A stretch of DNA of 64,000 nucleotides from Phycisphaerae bacterium (GTDB taxonomy: Bacteria > Planctomycetota > Phycisphaerae > Tepidisphaerales > Tepidisphaeraceae), in assembly GCA_030448225.1 (NCBI GenBank), contig JAUJNJ010000015.1:1-64000 (forward strand). The letters are read 5' to 3'. The translations under genes were made by a program, and so were the position numbers. The notes under the pieces were generated by a model. It was not told the origin of the DNA. It did no database searches and saw nothing but the letters and a program-made list of their open reading frames with translations. This document shows, piece after piece, positions 44,804 through 53,795 of the stretch; position 1 is the stretch's first letter, and each line of letters starts with the position of its first letter.

Positions 44804-46324
44804 ATGAGCCTCCGCGTCTACAACACCCTCACCCGTCAGAAGGATTTGTTCGACCCCGTGCACCCCGGCAAGGTCGGGATGTACCTCTGCGGGCCGACGG
44901 TCTACAAGGAGCCGCACATCGGGCACATGGTCGGCCCGGTGATCTTCGACGCCGTCAAGCGCTACCTCCAGTACAAGGGCTTCGAGGTCACGTGGGTCGT
45001 GAACATCACCGACGTCGACGACAAGCTCATCGACGCCGCGGCCAAGAAGAACACGACGATGAAGGAACTGGCCGAGCGGCACACGACCGACTACTTCGAC
45101 GTGCTGGCGGCCATGGGCGTCGACACGGTGGACCGCTTCCCCAAGGCGTCGGAGCACATCGCCGAGATCGTGGAGATGTGCCGCGGCCTCATCGACGGCG
45201 GCAAGGCGTACGCCTCGGGCGGCAACGTCTGGTTCGACGTGACGAAGGACGCCGACTACGGCAAGCTCTCGCACCGCCGCGTCGAGGAGCAGGAATCGAC
45301 CGGCCGGCAGCTCGAGGGCCAGGGCAAGCGCCACCCGGCCGACTTCGCGCTCTGGAAGGCCGCCAAGCCGGGCGAGCCGTCGTGGGACAGCCCCTGGGGC
45401 GCGGGCCGGCCCGGCTGGCACATCGAGTGCTCGGCCATGAGCATGAAGTACCTCGGCCCGACGTTCGACATCCACGGCGGCGGGCTCGACCTGATGTTCC
45501 CGCACCACGAGAACGAACTCGCCCAGTCCGAAAGCTGCACCGACAAGCCGTTCGCGAAGTACTGGCTCCACAACGGCCTCACGAAGCTCCGCACGAAGGC
45601 GGCCGGCGGGCAGTGGCAGGCGGCGGACATCCACGAGAGCAGCGGCAACGCGGCCATGGTCCGCGCCAAGGACCTCGTCGCCCGCAACGGCGCGGAGGTG
45701 CTGCGCTACATGCTGCTCAGCACGCACTACCGCAGCCCGATCGAGTTCTCCGACGAGGTGCTCGCCAACTCCAAGAAGGCGCTGAACGTCTTCGCCCGCC
45801 TGTTCGAGCGGATCGAGCGCATCACCGGCGGGCCCGCCGCCGACAAGGCGCCCGACATGGACGCCGCCGCGACCGCGCTGCTGGAGTCGCAGCAGCACGC
45901 GGCGTTCGCCAAGGCGGTGCTCGATTTGAAGATGAAGTTCCTGGAGATGATGGACGACGACTTCAACACCGCCGGCGCGATCGCGGTGCTGCACGAGTTG
46001 GCGGGCGAGGTCAACGCGTTCGTCGAGCGCAACGACCTCGACCGCAGCAAGTCCGTCGACGCCGCCGCCGCCGCCTCGGCCGCGGTGCAGACGCTGCGGA
46101 ACCTGGGCGTGGTGCTCGGGCTGTTCAACCCGAAGCTCGCCGCCCCGGCCGCCGAGGAGAAGTCGGGCCTGACCGAGGGGCTGATGGCGCTGTTCATCCG
46201 GCTCCGCCAGGAGGCGCGGCAGACGAAGAACTTCGCGCTGGCCGACTCGATCCGCAAGGGTCTGGCCGATCTCGGCGTCACGCTCGAGGACCGGCCCGAC
46301 GGCACCCTCTGGCGCAAGGAGTGA
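44804..46324 (+). CDS. cysS: Cysteinyl-tRNA synthetase with altered KMSKS region
   Basis: The 506-residue enzyme attaches Cys to its tRNA. The HIGH motif and first zinc ligand are in GMYLCGPTVYKEPHIGHMVG, zinc and Cys-binding residues in GWHIECSAMSMKYLGPTFDI and HGGGLDLMFPHHENELAQSE, and the C-terminal DALR-like helices are present. Length is normal and no frame break is seen. The KMSKS loop, which should follow the NGLTKLRTKAAGGQ strand, reads ADIHESSGNAAMVRAKDLVA: the conserved KxSKS lysines are missing, although flanking sequence aligns well (AEVLRYMLLSTHYRSPIEFS). Either a local divergence with activity kept, or sequence error. It lies 96 bases after ispF. Confidence 0.93.
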   Translation: MSLRVYNTLTRQKDLFDPVHPGKVGMYLCGPTVYKEPHIGHMVGPVIFDAVKRYLQYKGFEVTWVVNITDVDDKLIDAAAKKNTTMKELAERHTTDYFDVLAAMGVDTVDRFPKASEHIAEIVEMCRGLIDGGKAYASGGNVWFDVTKDADYGKLSHRRVEEQESTGRQLEGQGKRHPADFALWKAAKPGEPSWDSPWGAGRPGWHIECSAMSMKYLGPTFDIHGGGLDLMFPHHENELAQSESCTDKPFAKYWLHNGLTKLRTKAAGGQWQAADIHESSGNAAMVRAKDLVARNGAEVLRYMLLSTHYRSPIEFSDEVLANSKKALNVFARLFERIERITGGPAADKAPDMDAAATALLESQQHAAFAKAVLDLKMKFLEMMDDDFNTAGAIAVLHELAGEVNAFVERNDLDRSKSVDAAAAASAAVQTLRNLGVVLGLFNPKLAAPAAEEKSGLTEGLMALFIRLRQEARQTKNFALADSIRKGLADLGVTLEDRPDGTLWRKE

Positions 46325-46330
46325 CCCTCC

Positions 46331-46600
46331 ATGAGCGACCACGACGCACCGCCGCGGCTCGCGCCGCTCCCCCTGGAGTACGGCCGGCCCCAGCCGTCGT
46401 CCGTCTGGGACGACAACGCCCTGCCGCTGCGCATCGCCCGGCGGCTCGTCTTCGCGCTCGGCCTGGGCCTGCTCGCGACCGGCATCGTGCAGGCGTGGGC
46501 CGGCGTCGACATGCGCGACGCCCCGTACTTCGCCGGGTGGGGCGCCGGCCTGATCGGGCTCACGCTCCCCCTATGGCGGCGTCGCGACGCGTCACGATGA
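46331..46600 (+). CDS. Small two-segment membrane protein downstream of cysS
   Basis: The 89-residue protein has a Pro-rich start (APPRLAPLPLEYGRPQPSSV), then WDDNALPLRIARRLVFALGL opening the first hydrophobic segment, and YFAGWGAGLIGLTLPLWRRR as the second. It begins six bases after the cysS stop, so it is likely cotranscribed. The PLEYxxPxP...FW/VWDD pattern resembles the broken gene at 47176 (PLQYESPAPFWKDYGDAEDF), so the two may be paralogues. Function unknown. Confidence 0.65.
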   Translation: MSDHDAPPRLAPLPLEYGRPQPSSVWDDNALPLRIARRLVFALGLGLLATGIVQAWAGVDMRDAPYFAGWGAGLIGLTLPLWRRRDASR

Positions 46601-47175
46601 CAACCCCACATCATGCCCCGTCCCCCGGCGCGACGCGTGACCGTGGAGGCGCGTTCGATTAGCCCGCGGGTCGCGGTTCGCTCCACGCCCTATTATTTAG
46701 CCGGCGGGCTTGCCCGCCGCGTTTGCGCGAGACGTAACGAGGCGGCAGAACGAAGCGCCCTCCATCGAGCTGCAAGAAGACGGGCTTTTGTGACGCGATC
46801 CGTCCCGCGCACCACTACCCGCGCCCGCTGACGCGGCGAAACCGCGAGCGCCCGCCGCGCCGTCCGGCATCGTCGCAACGGGCGCAGGGTCATCGACCGT
46901 CGCTTTTCACGAGTGGCCCCGTAGTTGCGACGCCTGCGTCGCCGTCGCAGAGCAGCGGCGAGTCACGTCGCGCGACGATTTGCGGCTGCGCGCAACCGCG
47001 ACGCAGGCGTCGCAACTACAAGTCGAACGAAGCGTCATCGACCAACATTGGCCCGTCACGCCGATGGTGAGATCACCAGCCGGACTTCACCGGCGCATCG
47101 ACGACAGGGACTTCGCGGCGAACCGATCGACGCGTGACGGCACCCCCGTCCGCGTCAGACCCGCGGAGGCGACGC
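46601..47175. repeat. Intergenic region with two palindromic repeats
   Basis: 46694-46720 (atttagccggcgggcttgcc with cgccg) is a TTTAGCCG hairpin. GTAGTTGCGACGCCTGCGTC (46921) has a perfect 22-base reverse complement at 46998-47019, with about 55 bases between. A relative of the latter lies near 51990-52028. No gene is visible. Confidence 0.75.
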
Positions 47176-47486
47176 ATGCCCGACCCGTCGGCTGGCGAGA
47201 GCCGCGAGCAGGATGAGGAAGACGCGCCCCGCCGCCCGCGTCCGTCCCGCTCCCGCTGCAGTACGAGTCGCCGGCCCCGTTCTGGAAGGACTACGGCGAC
47301 GCCGAGGACTTCGCGTCGGCCCAGCGGTTCGCCGCCGCCCTGCGCCGCCGCGTGCTGATCGGCTTCGGCGTGCCGGTCGCGTCGTTCGGCTTCGTGCTGA
47401 TCCTCGGCGGCCAAGCCTCGGCCTCGTCACCATCGGCGTCGGCGCCTGCTTCCTCGCCTTCTCCGGCCCGGCGAGGGAGGAGGTGA
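47176..47486 (+). CDS. Small membrane protein, frame-broken
   Basis: From ATG 47176, MPDPSAGESREQDEEDAP is followed in another frame by PLQYESPAPFWKDYGDAEDF, ASAQRFAAALRRRVLIGFGV and PVASFGFVLILGG, then in a third by PSLGLVTIGVGACFLAFSGP. This gives about 100 residues with two hydrophobic segments. It resembles the protein at 46331-46600. The end is uncertain because the frame runs into the adjacent repeat. Function unknown. Confidence 0.5.
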
Positions 47487-47572
47487 GGAGTGGTGGAGTG
47501 GTGGAGTGGTGGAGTGGTGGGGTCGGGTGTGATTTTTACTCCACCACCCGACCACTCCACCACTCCACCACA
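47484..47572. repeat. ggtggagtggtggagtgg foldback before ruvC
   Basis: gagtggtggagtggtggagt on the left mirrors actccaccactccaccacat on the right around a short gtgatttttact loop, giving a stem of about 35 bases 45 bases before ruvC. Confidence 0.85.
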
Positions 47573-47616
47573 TTCGCACCCGCCTGCCGCCCGGTCACGC
47601 TATAGTAGCCCCGCCC

Positions 47617-48196
47617 ATGCGTATCCTCGGCATCGATCCCGGCCTGCGACTCACCGGCTACGGCAGTCATCGAAGGACACCCCCTGCGCCCGCGACTCCT
47701 CGACGGCGGCGAGATCCGCCTCAACTACAAGACGCCGATCCACGCCCGCCTCGTGGAACTCGAGGCCGGCCTAGTCGAACTGTTCGCCGAGCACAAGCAC
47801 GACGTGTGCGCCGTCGAGATGCTCTACGCCCACTACAACCACCCGCGCACCGCCATCCTGATGGGCCACGCCCGCGGCGTGATCCTGCTCGTCGCGTCGC
47901 GGCACGGCGCGCGGGTCGAGCAGTACTCGGCCAGCCGGATCAAGCAGAGCGCCAGCGGCCACGGCCACGCGAGCAAGGACCAGATGCAGCGCGCGATCCA
48001 GTCGACGTTCGGCCTGAAGGACCCGCCCGAACCGCCGGACGTGGCGGATGCGCTGGCCGTCGCGCTCTGCTGCGCGATGCAGTTGAACCTGGAGACGGCA
48101 CAGTCCCGCGCGGGCGGCAAAGGCACGAAGGCACGGGGGCACGAAGGCACGGAGGGGGGCGAGAAGATCGAACTGCTGGACGCGGAGGGGGAGTGA
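47617..48196 (+). CDS. ruvC: Holliday junction resolvase RuvC, one frame break
   Basis: MRILGIDPGLRLTGYG carries the first catalytic Asp. After an extra base near 47666 the frame continues with GGEIRLNYKTPIHARLVELE, DVCAVEMLYAHYNHPRTAIL (catalytic Glu), RGVILLVASRHGARVEQYSA, SRIKQSASGHGHASKDQMQR and PPDVADALAVALCCAMQLNL (final Asp). RuvC cuts Holliday junctions with RuvA and RuvB, whose genes follow at 49329 and 50646. About 30 residues after the usual end (KGTKARGHEGTEGGEK) are encoded by a copy of the caaaggcacgaaggcacg repeat. The next gene overlaps by four bases (GTGA). Confidence 0.93.
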
Positions 48197-48807
48197 GCGC
48201 TGTCCGCAGCCGCCTGTTCACGTTCTGCTGGGCGGTGTCGCTGGTGCTGCTCGTAGGGGTGTGCGTGCTGTGGGTGCGGAGCTACTTCATTGGCGAACGG
48301 TGGCTTTGGCAGCGCTCCGTCGCAATCGAACAGGGGTCGATCGAGAAGGGGCTCACGGTTCAATACCAGTTCGGACGCATCAGGCTCATCTCGAAAAACG
48401 TCGTCCACAAAGGCACAGCCGTCGTGGCAGCCGCCGTGGCCAATCCAAGGGACATCGGCCGCGTCCGTTTTAAACGCCGCACGACGGCCGGTCCAGCGCC
48501 GCGACCGCTTATCGTCCTCGCGCCCCACGAGGACCGATCGCTGTGGAACTCGCTCGGTTTCTACTTCTCGTCCAACGAATACACGCTAACGCTACGGCCG
48601 CCGAGCGGGATGGCGTTTCGAGGCTGGTCCGTCACCCTTCCCCTGTGGTTCCCAGCCGCCGTTCTATCGATCCTCCCGGCGCGGTGGCTCTGGCGAGCGC
48701 GGCGAATTCGCGACGATCGGGCGCGCGGCCACTGCCACCCCTGCGGCTACGACCTCCGCGCGACCCCCGACCGCTGCCCCGAGTGCGGGGCGGCCGCGGC
48801 GCGGTAG
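48193..48807 (+). CDS. Membrane protein with C-terminal zinc ribbon CGYDLRATPDRCPECG
   Basis: The 204-residue protein has an N-terminal hydrophobic segment (LFTFCWAVSLVLLVGVCVLW), a soluble middle of about 110 residues, a second hydrophobic segment (VTLPLWFPAAVLSILPARWL) and a C-terminal zinc ribbon CHPCGYDLRATPDRCPECGA. This ribbon is a hallmark of many planctomycete membrane proteins of unknown role. The GTG start overlaps the ruvC stop, so it is translationally coupled to ruvC although not obviously related to recombination. The middle domain is not recognised. Confidence 0.75.
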   Translation: MSAVRSRLFTFCWAVSLVLLVGVCVLWVRSYFIGERWLWQRSVAIEQGSIEKGLTVQYQFGRIRLISKNVVHKGTAVVAAAVANPRDIGRVRFKRRTTAGPAPRPLIVLAPHEDRSLWNSLGFYFSSNEYTLTLRPPSGMAFRGWSVTLPLWFPAAVLSILPARWLWRARRIRDDRARGHCHPCGYDLRATPDRCPECGAAAAR

Positions 48808-48808
48808 G

Positions 48809-49210
48809 ATGTTCGATGTCATGCCGCAAGTCCTACCGGATGATCGTCCGCCGAGCAGGGCACGGCCGGGCGTGCGCGGCTGGGACCAGCGCCAGTACGA
48901 ACGGCTGCTCGGGAGCCGGACGTTCACGCCGGCCGTCCTGCTCGTCATTTGGGCGCTGCTCCTCCTGTTGGTGCCGGTCCTCTACGCGATCCGACGGCGC
49001 CCGCAGGGGGGCACGGCGGACGTGACGGACGGCGTCCTCGCCGTCGGGGTGCCCGCCGCGTGCGGCCTCGCCATCACCTGGGCGGTCCGCCGGACGTTGC
49101 GGACCCAACTCGTCGACCACCGGCTGAAAGCCGGCCTCTGCCCCGCGTGTGGCTACGACCTCCGCGCCACGCCCGATCGCTGCCCGGAGTGCGGCCAGAC
49201 GCGTCGATAA
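48809..49210 (+). CDS. Membrane protein with CGYDLRATPDRCPECG zinc ribbon
   Basis: The 133-residue protein has two hydrophobic segments (FTPAVLLVIWALLLLLVPVL and GVLAVGVPAACGLAITWAVR) and ends with CPACGYDLRATPDRCPECGQ, nearly the same ribbon as the preceding gene. It starts one base after the previous stop region, so the two are cotranscribed with ruvC. The shared end on unrelated bodies suggests exchange of a portable zinc-ribbon module. Function unknown. Confidence 0.7.
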   Translation: MFDVMPQVLPDDRPPSRARPGVRGWDQRQYERLLGSRTFTPAVLLVIWALLLLLVPVLYAIRRRPQGGTADVTDGVLAVGVPAACGLAITWAVRRTLRTQLVDHRLKAGLCPACGYDLRATPDRCPECGQTRR

Positions 49211-49328
49211 ACGCCCTCAGGGACTCACCAAACCGCGTCCGCTCGCCTATAATCTGCGACCGCTTTTCCTCCGTGATCTCCGTGTCCTCCGTGGTGAAAC
49301 ATCCCTCTCCCCGCGTGGTGAAACGCCC

Positions 49329-49965
49329 ATGATTTCCGCCCTGACTGGCAAGCTCAAACGCGTCGAAGACGACCGCGTGTTCCTCGAGGCCGGGCCGATG
49401 CAGTTCGAGCTGCTCGTGCCGGCGGCCGACGTGACCGAGCTGCAGGCGAGCCTCGGCGAGGACCTCACGCTCCACACGATCTTCATGCTGACCGGCGACC
49501 CCTCGCGCGGCGGTTTGGAGCCGACGCTCATCGCGTTCCTCCGCCCGGCCGACCGACAGTTCTTCGAGAAGTTCACCACCGTGAAGGGGATCGGCGCCAA
49601 GACCGCGCTCAAGGCGCTGACCGCGCCGGTCGGCGAGATCGCGGCCGCCATCGAGTCGAAGGACGCGAAGTTCCTCACCCGCCTGCAGGGCATCGGCAAG
49701 CGCACGGCCGACTGATCGTCGCGGAACTCAGCGGCAAGGTCGCCAAGTTCGCCACCGCGTTCGACGCGGCCGGCAAGGGGCGGCGGCCGGCCCCGCGTCG
49801 CGCCGCACGGACGTCGAGGAGGACGCGATCGCCGCGATGATGGCCCTCGGGGAACGCCGGGCGGATGCCGAGCGCCTGCTCGACCGGGCGAAGTCGGCTA
49901 ACCCCGAGGCGTCCACGAACGTGCTGTTGCGCGAGATGCTGCGGCTGCGGACGGTGCGGGCGTGA
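49329..49965 (+). CDS. ruvA: Holliday junction DNA helicase subunit RuvA, one frame break
   Basis: MISALTGKLKRVEDDRVFLE begins the OB fold (domain I). FFEKFTTVKGIGAKTALKAL and FLTRLQGIGKRTAE are the two helix-hairpin-helix motifs of domain II. After a missing base near 49712, LIVAELSGKVAKFAT and DAIAAMMALGERRADAERLL form the C-terminal domain III that contacts RuvB. About 211 residues in total, normal for RuvA. It binds four-way junctions and loads RuvB. A ccgtgtcctccgtggtg repeat (49280-49320) lies between the zinc-ribbon gene and ruvA. Confidence 0.93.
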
Positions 49966-50645
49966 GTCGTCTCTTAGGAAGATGAACGCCAAGACGCCAA
50001 GACGCCAAGGTAGGAGAAGCAGAGGCGGAGAAGGGAAGGCGTCGGATGTTGTGGTGCGCGCTGACGCACGCACCTCACGATCTGGCACGGTCCGTGTCTG
50101 CTGCTTGCGCCGGAACTGTCTGCCGACGCGGCGAAATCGCAAGGGCCCGCCATGCGGCTGATGCGTGATGACGATATCGACCTCATGACATGACGAGTAC
50201 CGCGGGTACCCTCGGCGCCAACCACCTCTCTTTCTCCCTCCTACCTTGGCGTTCTTGGCGTCTTGGCGTTCACATCCGCATTTCTTCCCAAAGCCCATTT
50301 TCCCCGTGACAACCTCCCCATCGCCGGCTACGATGTTCGGTATAAATTAGGTATCCGCGATCGGGTCGCGGAGGCGCGAGGGATGCGACGGGCGAGGGTC
50401 GATGTTTCTCCTTTAATCCGGTGGTGACCGCTCGCCGTGGCCACCGACGGTGACGCCTCGTTTTCAAGACGCTCGCCCGCCTGCTCCCCCTCGTCTCCGC
50501 GACCCGGTTGTGAGCGGGGGCGAAGATGGAGGATGGAAGATAGAGGATGGAGGAAGACAACGGGCGAGCGCCAGACGCGCCCGGCGTCTTCCTCCATCGT
50601 CCATCCGCCATCTTCCATCCTCGCCTTCTCAACCCCCGGCTTGTG
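49966..50645. repeat. Two foldback repeats between ruvA and ruvB
   Basis: gaacgccaagacgccaagac (49983) mirrors ttggcgttcttggcgtcttg (50245), enclosing about 230 bases. 50526-50631 pairs gatggaggatggaagatagag words with ccatccgccatcttccatcc, like 29530-29615. No gene is seen in 680 bases, so ruvB probably has its own promoter. Confidence 0.75.
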
Positions 50646-51734
50646 ATGTCAATGTCTTTAGCTAAAACGGTCCTCATGCCGCGCGAGCGCATCGTTTCCG
50701 GGGAGAACCAGGGCCCGGAGGAGAACAACTTCAACTACGCGCTGCGCCCCCAGCGCTTCGCGCAGTACATCGGCCAGCCCACGCTCATCCGCAAGCTGCA
50801 GATCGCCGTCACGGCGGCGCAGGGGCGCAGTGAGCCGGTCGAGCACGTGCTGCTGCACGGCCCGCCGGGCCTCGGCAAGACGACGCTCGCGCACGTGATC
50901 GCCAACGAGATGGGCGCCGAGGTGCACATCACCAACGGCCCCGCGCTCACGAAGGGGGCCGACCTCGTCGGCATCCTCACGAAACTTAAGGAGGGGGACG
51001 TCCTGTTCATCGACGAGATCCACCGCCTGCCCGCCGTCGTGGAGGAGTACCTCTACCCGGCGATGGAGGACTACAAGGTGGACGTGATGATCGACGCCGG
51101 CATGCACGCCCGCACGATCACGATGCCGATCCCGCGGTTCACGCTCATCGGCGCGACGACGCGGATCGGCCTGCTGACGGGCCCGATGCGCAGCCGGTTC
51201 GGGATCGTGAACCACATCGAGTTCTACTCCCCCCAGGCGCTGCACGACATCCTGAAGGTCAACGCCCGCGAGCTGAAGATGGACGCGAAGGACGACGCGC
51301 TGTGGGAGCTCGCTCACCGCAGCCGCGGCACGCCGCGCATCGCTAACCGCCTGCTCCGCCGCGTGCGCGACTACGCCGCCGTCGAGGGCGAGGGCGTGCC
51401 GACGCTGCCGGTGACGCGGCTGGCTTTGGAGCTCGAGGGGATCGACGCCAAGGGCCTCGACGAGCAGGACCGCCAGTTCCTCCGCACGCTCATCGAGACC
51501 TACGACGGCGGCCCGGCCGGCATCGAGGCGATCGCGGCGAGCATGGGCGAGGAGGTCGACACGCTCGTCGACGTGATCGAGCCCTACCTCCTGCAGACCG
51601 GCTTCGTCGTCCGCACCCGCCAGGGCCGCCGGGCGACGAAGCAGGCGTACGAACACCTCAACCTGAAGTGGCGCCCGCCGAAGGACGAACAGCCGGGCGG
51701 CGAGTTGTTCGACGACGGGAAGAAGAGCGCGTAG
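50646..51734 (+). CDS. ruvB: Holliday junction branch-migration ATPase RuvB
   Basis: The 362-residue AAA+ motor drives branch migration with RuvA. It shows the RuvB opening NFNYALRPQRFAQYIGQ, Walker A LLHGPPGLGKTTLAHVIANE, the GADLVGILTKL stretch, Walker B VLFIDEIHRLPAVVEEYLYP, sensor 1 IGATTRIGLLTGPMRSRFG and the C-terminal winged helix TGFVVRTRQGRRATKQAYEH. No frame break. Three in-frame ATGs (50646, 50652, 50676) are possible; the first is given and none has a strong ribosome-binding site. The N-terminus up to about residue 25 is poorly conserved. Confidence 0.95.
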   Translation: MSMSLAKTVLMPRERIVSGENQGPEENNFNYALRPQRFAQYIGQPTLIRKLQIAVTAAQGRSEPVEHVLLHGPPGLGKTTLAHVIANEMGAEVHITNGPALTKGADLVGILTKLKEGDVLFIDEIHRLPAVVEEYLYPAMEDYKVDVMIDAGMHARTITMPIPRFTLIGATTRIGLLTGPMRSRFGIVNHIEFYSPQALHDILKVNARELKMDAKDDALWELAHRSRGTPRIANRLLRRVRDYAAVEGEGVPTLPVTRLALELEGIDAKGLDEQDRQFLRTLIETYDGGPAGIEAIAASMGEEVDTLVDVIEPYLLQTGFVVRTRQGRRATKQAYEHLNLKWRPPKDEQPGGELFDDGKKSA

Positions 51735-52043
51735 GTCAACCGCGGCGAATCGTGCAGTGACTTCGGCGGCTCTCAGAATTTGCTGCTGCGGTGCGATCGG
51801 GTTGCGGCGCGGGCTTGAGAGCATCTTCGCCGGGTGTAGCAGTCGCGACTCCAGATCCGTGTCATCCGGAGGAGCGACAGCGACGCGGGATCTCGGGCTG
51901 GAGGATGTTCGCCCGTCCAGAGATGCGTCGGGTCGCTGCCGCTCCCCTCGCGGTGACATTGCTGAGGATGCCACGCGAGACGTTCTTCTCGCGGTGAACG
52001 CGACGCGAGCGTCGCCGCTACACGTCGGGTGACGCTTCCTCAC
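51735..52043. repeat. Palindromic repeat 51861-51959 and flanking words
   Basis: gtcatccggaggagcgacag mirrors gctgccgctcccctcgcggtgac around the gatctcgggctgg words, a family also at 736-790 and 9794-9891. 51990-52028 (gaacgcgacgcgagcgtcgc then cgctac) resembles the palindrome at 46921. No gene is visible. Confidence 0.7.
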
Positions 52044-52415
52044 CTATTCAGATCGCCCGGGTCGCTGTTGATCCGTGAAGTCGGCCGCGGGGCCGCCGCC
52101 GCGGGAGCCGGACGTGCCGGTGCCGCCTTCGGGGAGGGCGCCGGGCGCGTCGCCCGACGCTTCGGGTTCGCCGATCGGGTGCGACGCGTTCTGGTGGGCG
52201 TCGAAGTCCGCGCCGCCCTCGCCGATGACGACGCCGGTGCGGGAGATGCCCGGCCGATCCGCCGGTTGTCCCTTCGACGCGCCCGCCTCCCCGGCGCCGG
52301 CCGAACCGTCGGCCTTGTGGCCCGGCAACTGGGTCGGATGTTCGTCCGCCTCCGGCGTGACGCGGGTGCCGGGCGTATCCATCATCTCGCGGGCGGCGCG
52401 GTCGGGATCAGGCAT
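52044..52415 (-). CDS. Small hydrophilic, probably disordered protein
   Basis: The 123-residue protein (MPDPDRAAREMMDTPGTRVT, EADEHPTQLPGHKADGSAGA, SRTGVVIGEGGADFDAHQNA) is rich in Gly, Asp, Pro and Ala with no hydrophobic core. GGAG lies six bases before ATG 52415, and codon use is regular, which favours a real gene. The composition recalls bacterial stress or hydrophilin-type proteins, but no family is recognised. Confidence 0.5.
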   Translation of the reverse strand: MPDPDRAAREMMDTPGTRVTPEADEHPTQLPGHKADGSAGAGEAGASKGQPADRPGISRTGVVIGEGGADFDAHQNASHPIGEPEASGDAPGALPEGGTGTSGSRGGGPAADFTDQQRPGRSE

Positions 52416-52586
52416 GTGCATCTCCTGCTGGTCCGGCGCGTCGTGCTGCAACCGCGTGCAACGGCCGCGCCGGACGCGACCTTACCCCGGGCGCGAGGCG
52501 GGTCGGAAGGGCGGAAACGCCAACCGACGCCGTTTCGCGCTTCCCCCGCTCCCGGCCGCCACGCGGGCGGGTAACGTGGACGACCC

Positions 52587-52811
52587 ATGCCGACGTGGTT
52601 GATCGTCTTGTTCGTCGCGGTCCTCGCCCTGCCCGGCGTCGTGGTGGTGATGGCCGGCGTGACGGCCATGTTTTTCGCCCCGCGCGATTACGACCGGCGG
52701 CGCAAGTGGCTCGACGAGGGCCGCTGCGCCTTCTGCGGCGCGGACCGCGAGGGCTCCGGCGTCAACTGTTCCGCCTGTGGCCGAGGTGCGGAACTGCCCC
52801 CGATCCCGTAG
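52587..52811 (+). CDS. Small membrane protein with zinc ribbon
   Basis: The 74-residue protein has an N-terminal hydrophobic segment (MPTWLIVLFVAVLALPGVVV) and a C-terminal four-Cys ribbon CAFCGADREGSGVNCSACGR. This resembles the layout of the zinc-ribbon membrane proteins at 48193 and 48809, reduced to one membrane segment. Function unknown. The start is well placed for the hydrophobic segment; no neighbour is obviously linked. Confidence 0.6.
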   Translation: MPTWLIVLFVAVLALPGVVVVMAGVTAMFFAPRDYDRRRKWLDEGRCAFCGADREGSGVNCSACGRGAELPPIP

Positions 52812-52889
52812 GGGGAGACGCGCCGCGGTCAACCGTGGCAGAAGCTCGGCGTAACGGGATCTCGTGCGGCTTCGCCCAATAGATTGTGA

Positions 52890-53795
52890 CTACCCGATCG
52901 ACGCGAGGTGCTTGCGTCCCATCACTGCGCCGGCGGCGCGGTCGCCGAGTTCGAGCGGGTCGAGCGTGACCCAGCCGTGGTAGCCGGCCTCGTCGAGACG
53001 CGCCAGCAGTTGCGGCCAATCGGTGTCGCCGCGGCCGACCGCCGCGGGCTTTGTGCGGCCGCCCTGGCCGCCGGCGGCGGCGCGGCCGCGGACGTGGCGG
53101 ATCAGGCCGCCGAGGCGGGAGAACAGTTCGTCGAGTTCCAGCACGTCGCGCAGCAGCGCGACCGGGTCGAAGTCGATGCCGAAGTAGGGGCAGTCCGCCG
53201 CCCGCAGGGCCCGCTCGAGGGCGGCGTAGCTGTTGAGGTCCGCGCGGAACGCGAGCACCACGCCGTACCGGTCGCTCCGCCGGCCGAGTTCGACCATCGC
53301 CGAGTCCACCGCCGACACCAGCGCCGGGTCCGGCGGCGGCACGGGCGGGAGCGCCGGCTTGGTGAACTCCGCCATCGCCGACGGCAGCAGGATCATCCCC
53401 GCCTGCTCGGCCGTCACCGCCGGCCTCGCCTGCACCTCGCGGGCCGGCTCCGGCAGCGGGCCGAGGTCGACGCACACGAGCGGCGCCGCCAGCCCCGCCG
53501 CCGCGTCCATCACCCGTTCGAGCCGCGCCAACTCCCGGTCCACGTCCGCGCCCGGCCCGAACCCCTTCGAGCCCAAATCGTACCGCAGCCCGACGAGGTC
53601 CTGGTTCTGTCCCGTCAGGACCGAGCGGAACTCCCGCCGGCCCGTCGCCGACAGTTCCGGCAGGCTCAACCCCGTCGAGTAGGCGTCGAAATGCACGCCG
53701 GCGAAGCCCGCCTCGCGCGCCAGGCGGGGCGCGGTGCGCGGGTCGGTGCTGAGCGCGTGGGAGACGACGGCGAATCGGGTGCGTTCGGACGGCAT
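52890..53795 (-). CDS. Sugar phosphate isomerase/epimerase-like TIM-barrel protein
   Basis: The 301-residue protein resembles the xylose isomerase-like (AP endonuclease 2) barrel: RTAPRLAREAGFAGVHFDAY at the first strand-helix, AAPLVCVDLGPLPEPAREVQ, RYGVVLAFRADLNSYAALER, DCPYFGIDFDPVALLRDVLE, LIRHVRGRAAAGGQGGRTKP and YHGWVTLDPLELGDRAAGAV. Acidic residues at strand ends (FDA, DFDP, TLDP) fit metal-binding positions, although the usual EP/NH pattern is weak. Substrate unknown. Start MPSERTRF at 53795; four codons upstream a GTG is possible. It stands alone. Confidence 0.75.
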   Translation of the reverse strand: MPSERTRFAVVSHALSTDPRTAPRLAREAGFAGVHFDAYSTGLSLPELSATGRREFRSVLTGQNQDLVGLRYDLGSKGFGPGADVDRELARLERVMDAAAGLAAPLVCVDLGPLPEPAREVQARPAVTAEQAGMILLPSAMAEFTKPALPPVPPPDPALVSAVDSAMVELGRRSDRYGVVLAFRADLNSYAALERALRAADCPYFGIDFDPVALLRDVLELDELFSRLGGLIRHVRGRAAAGGQGGRTKPAAVGRGDTDWPQLLARLDEAGYHGWVTLDPLELGDRAAGAVMGRKHLASIG

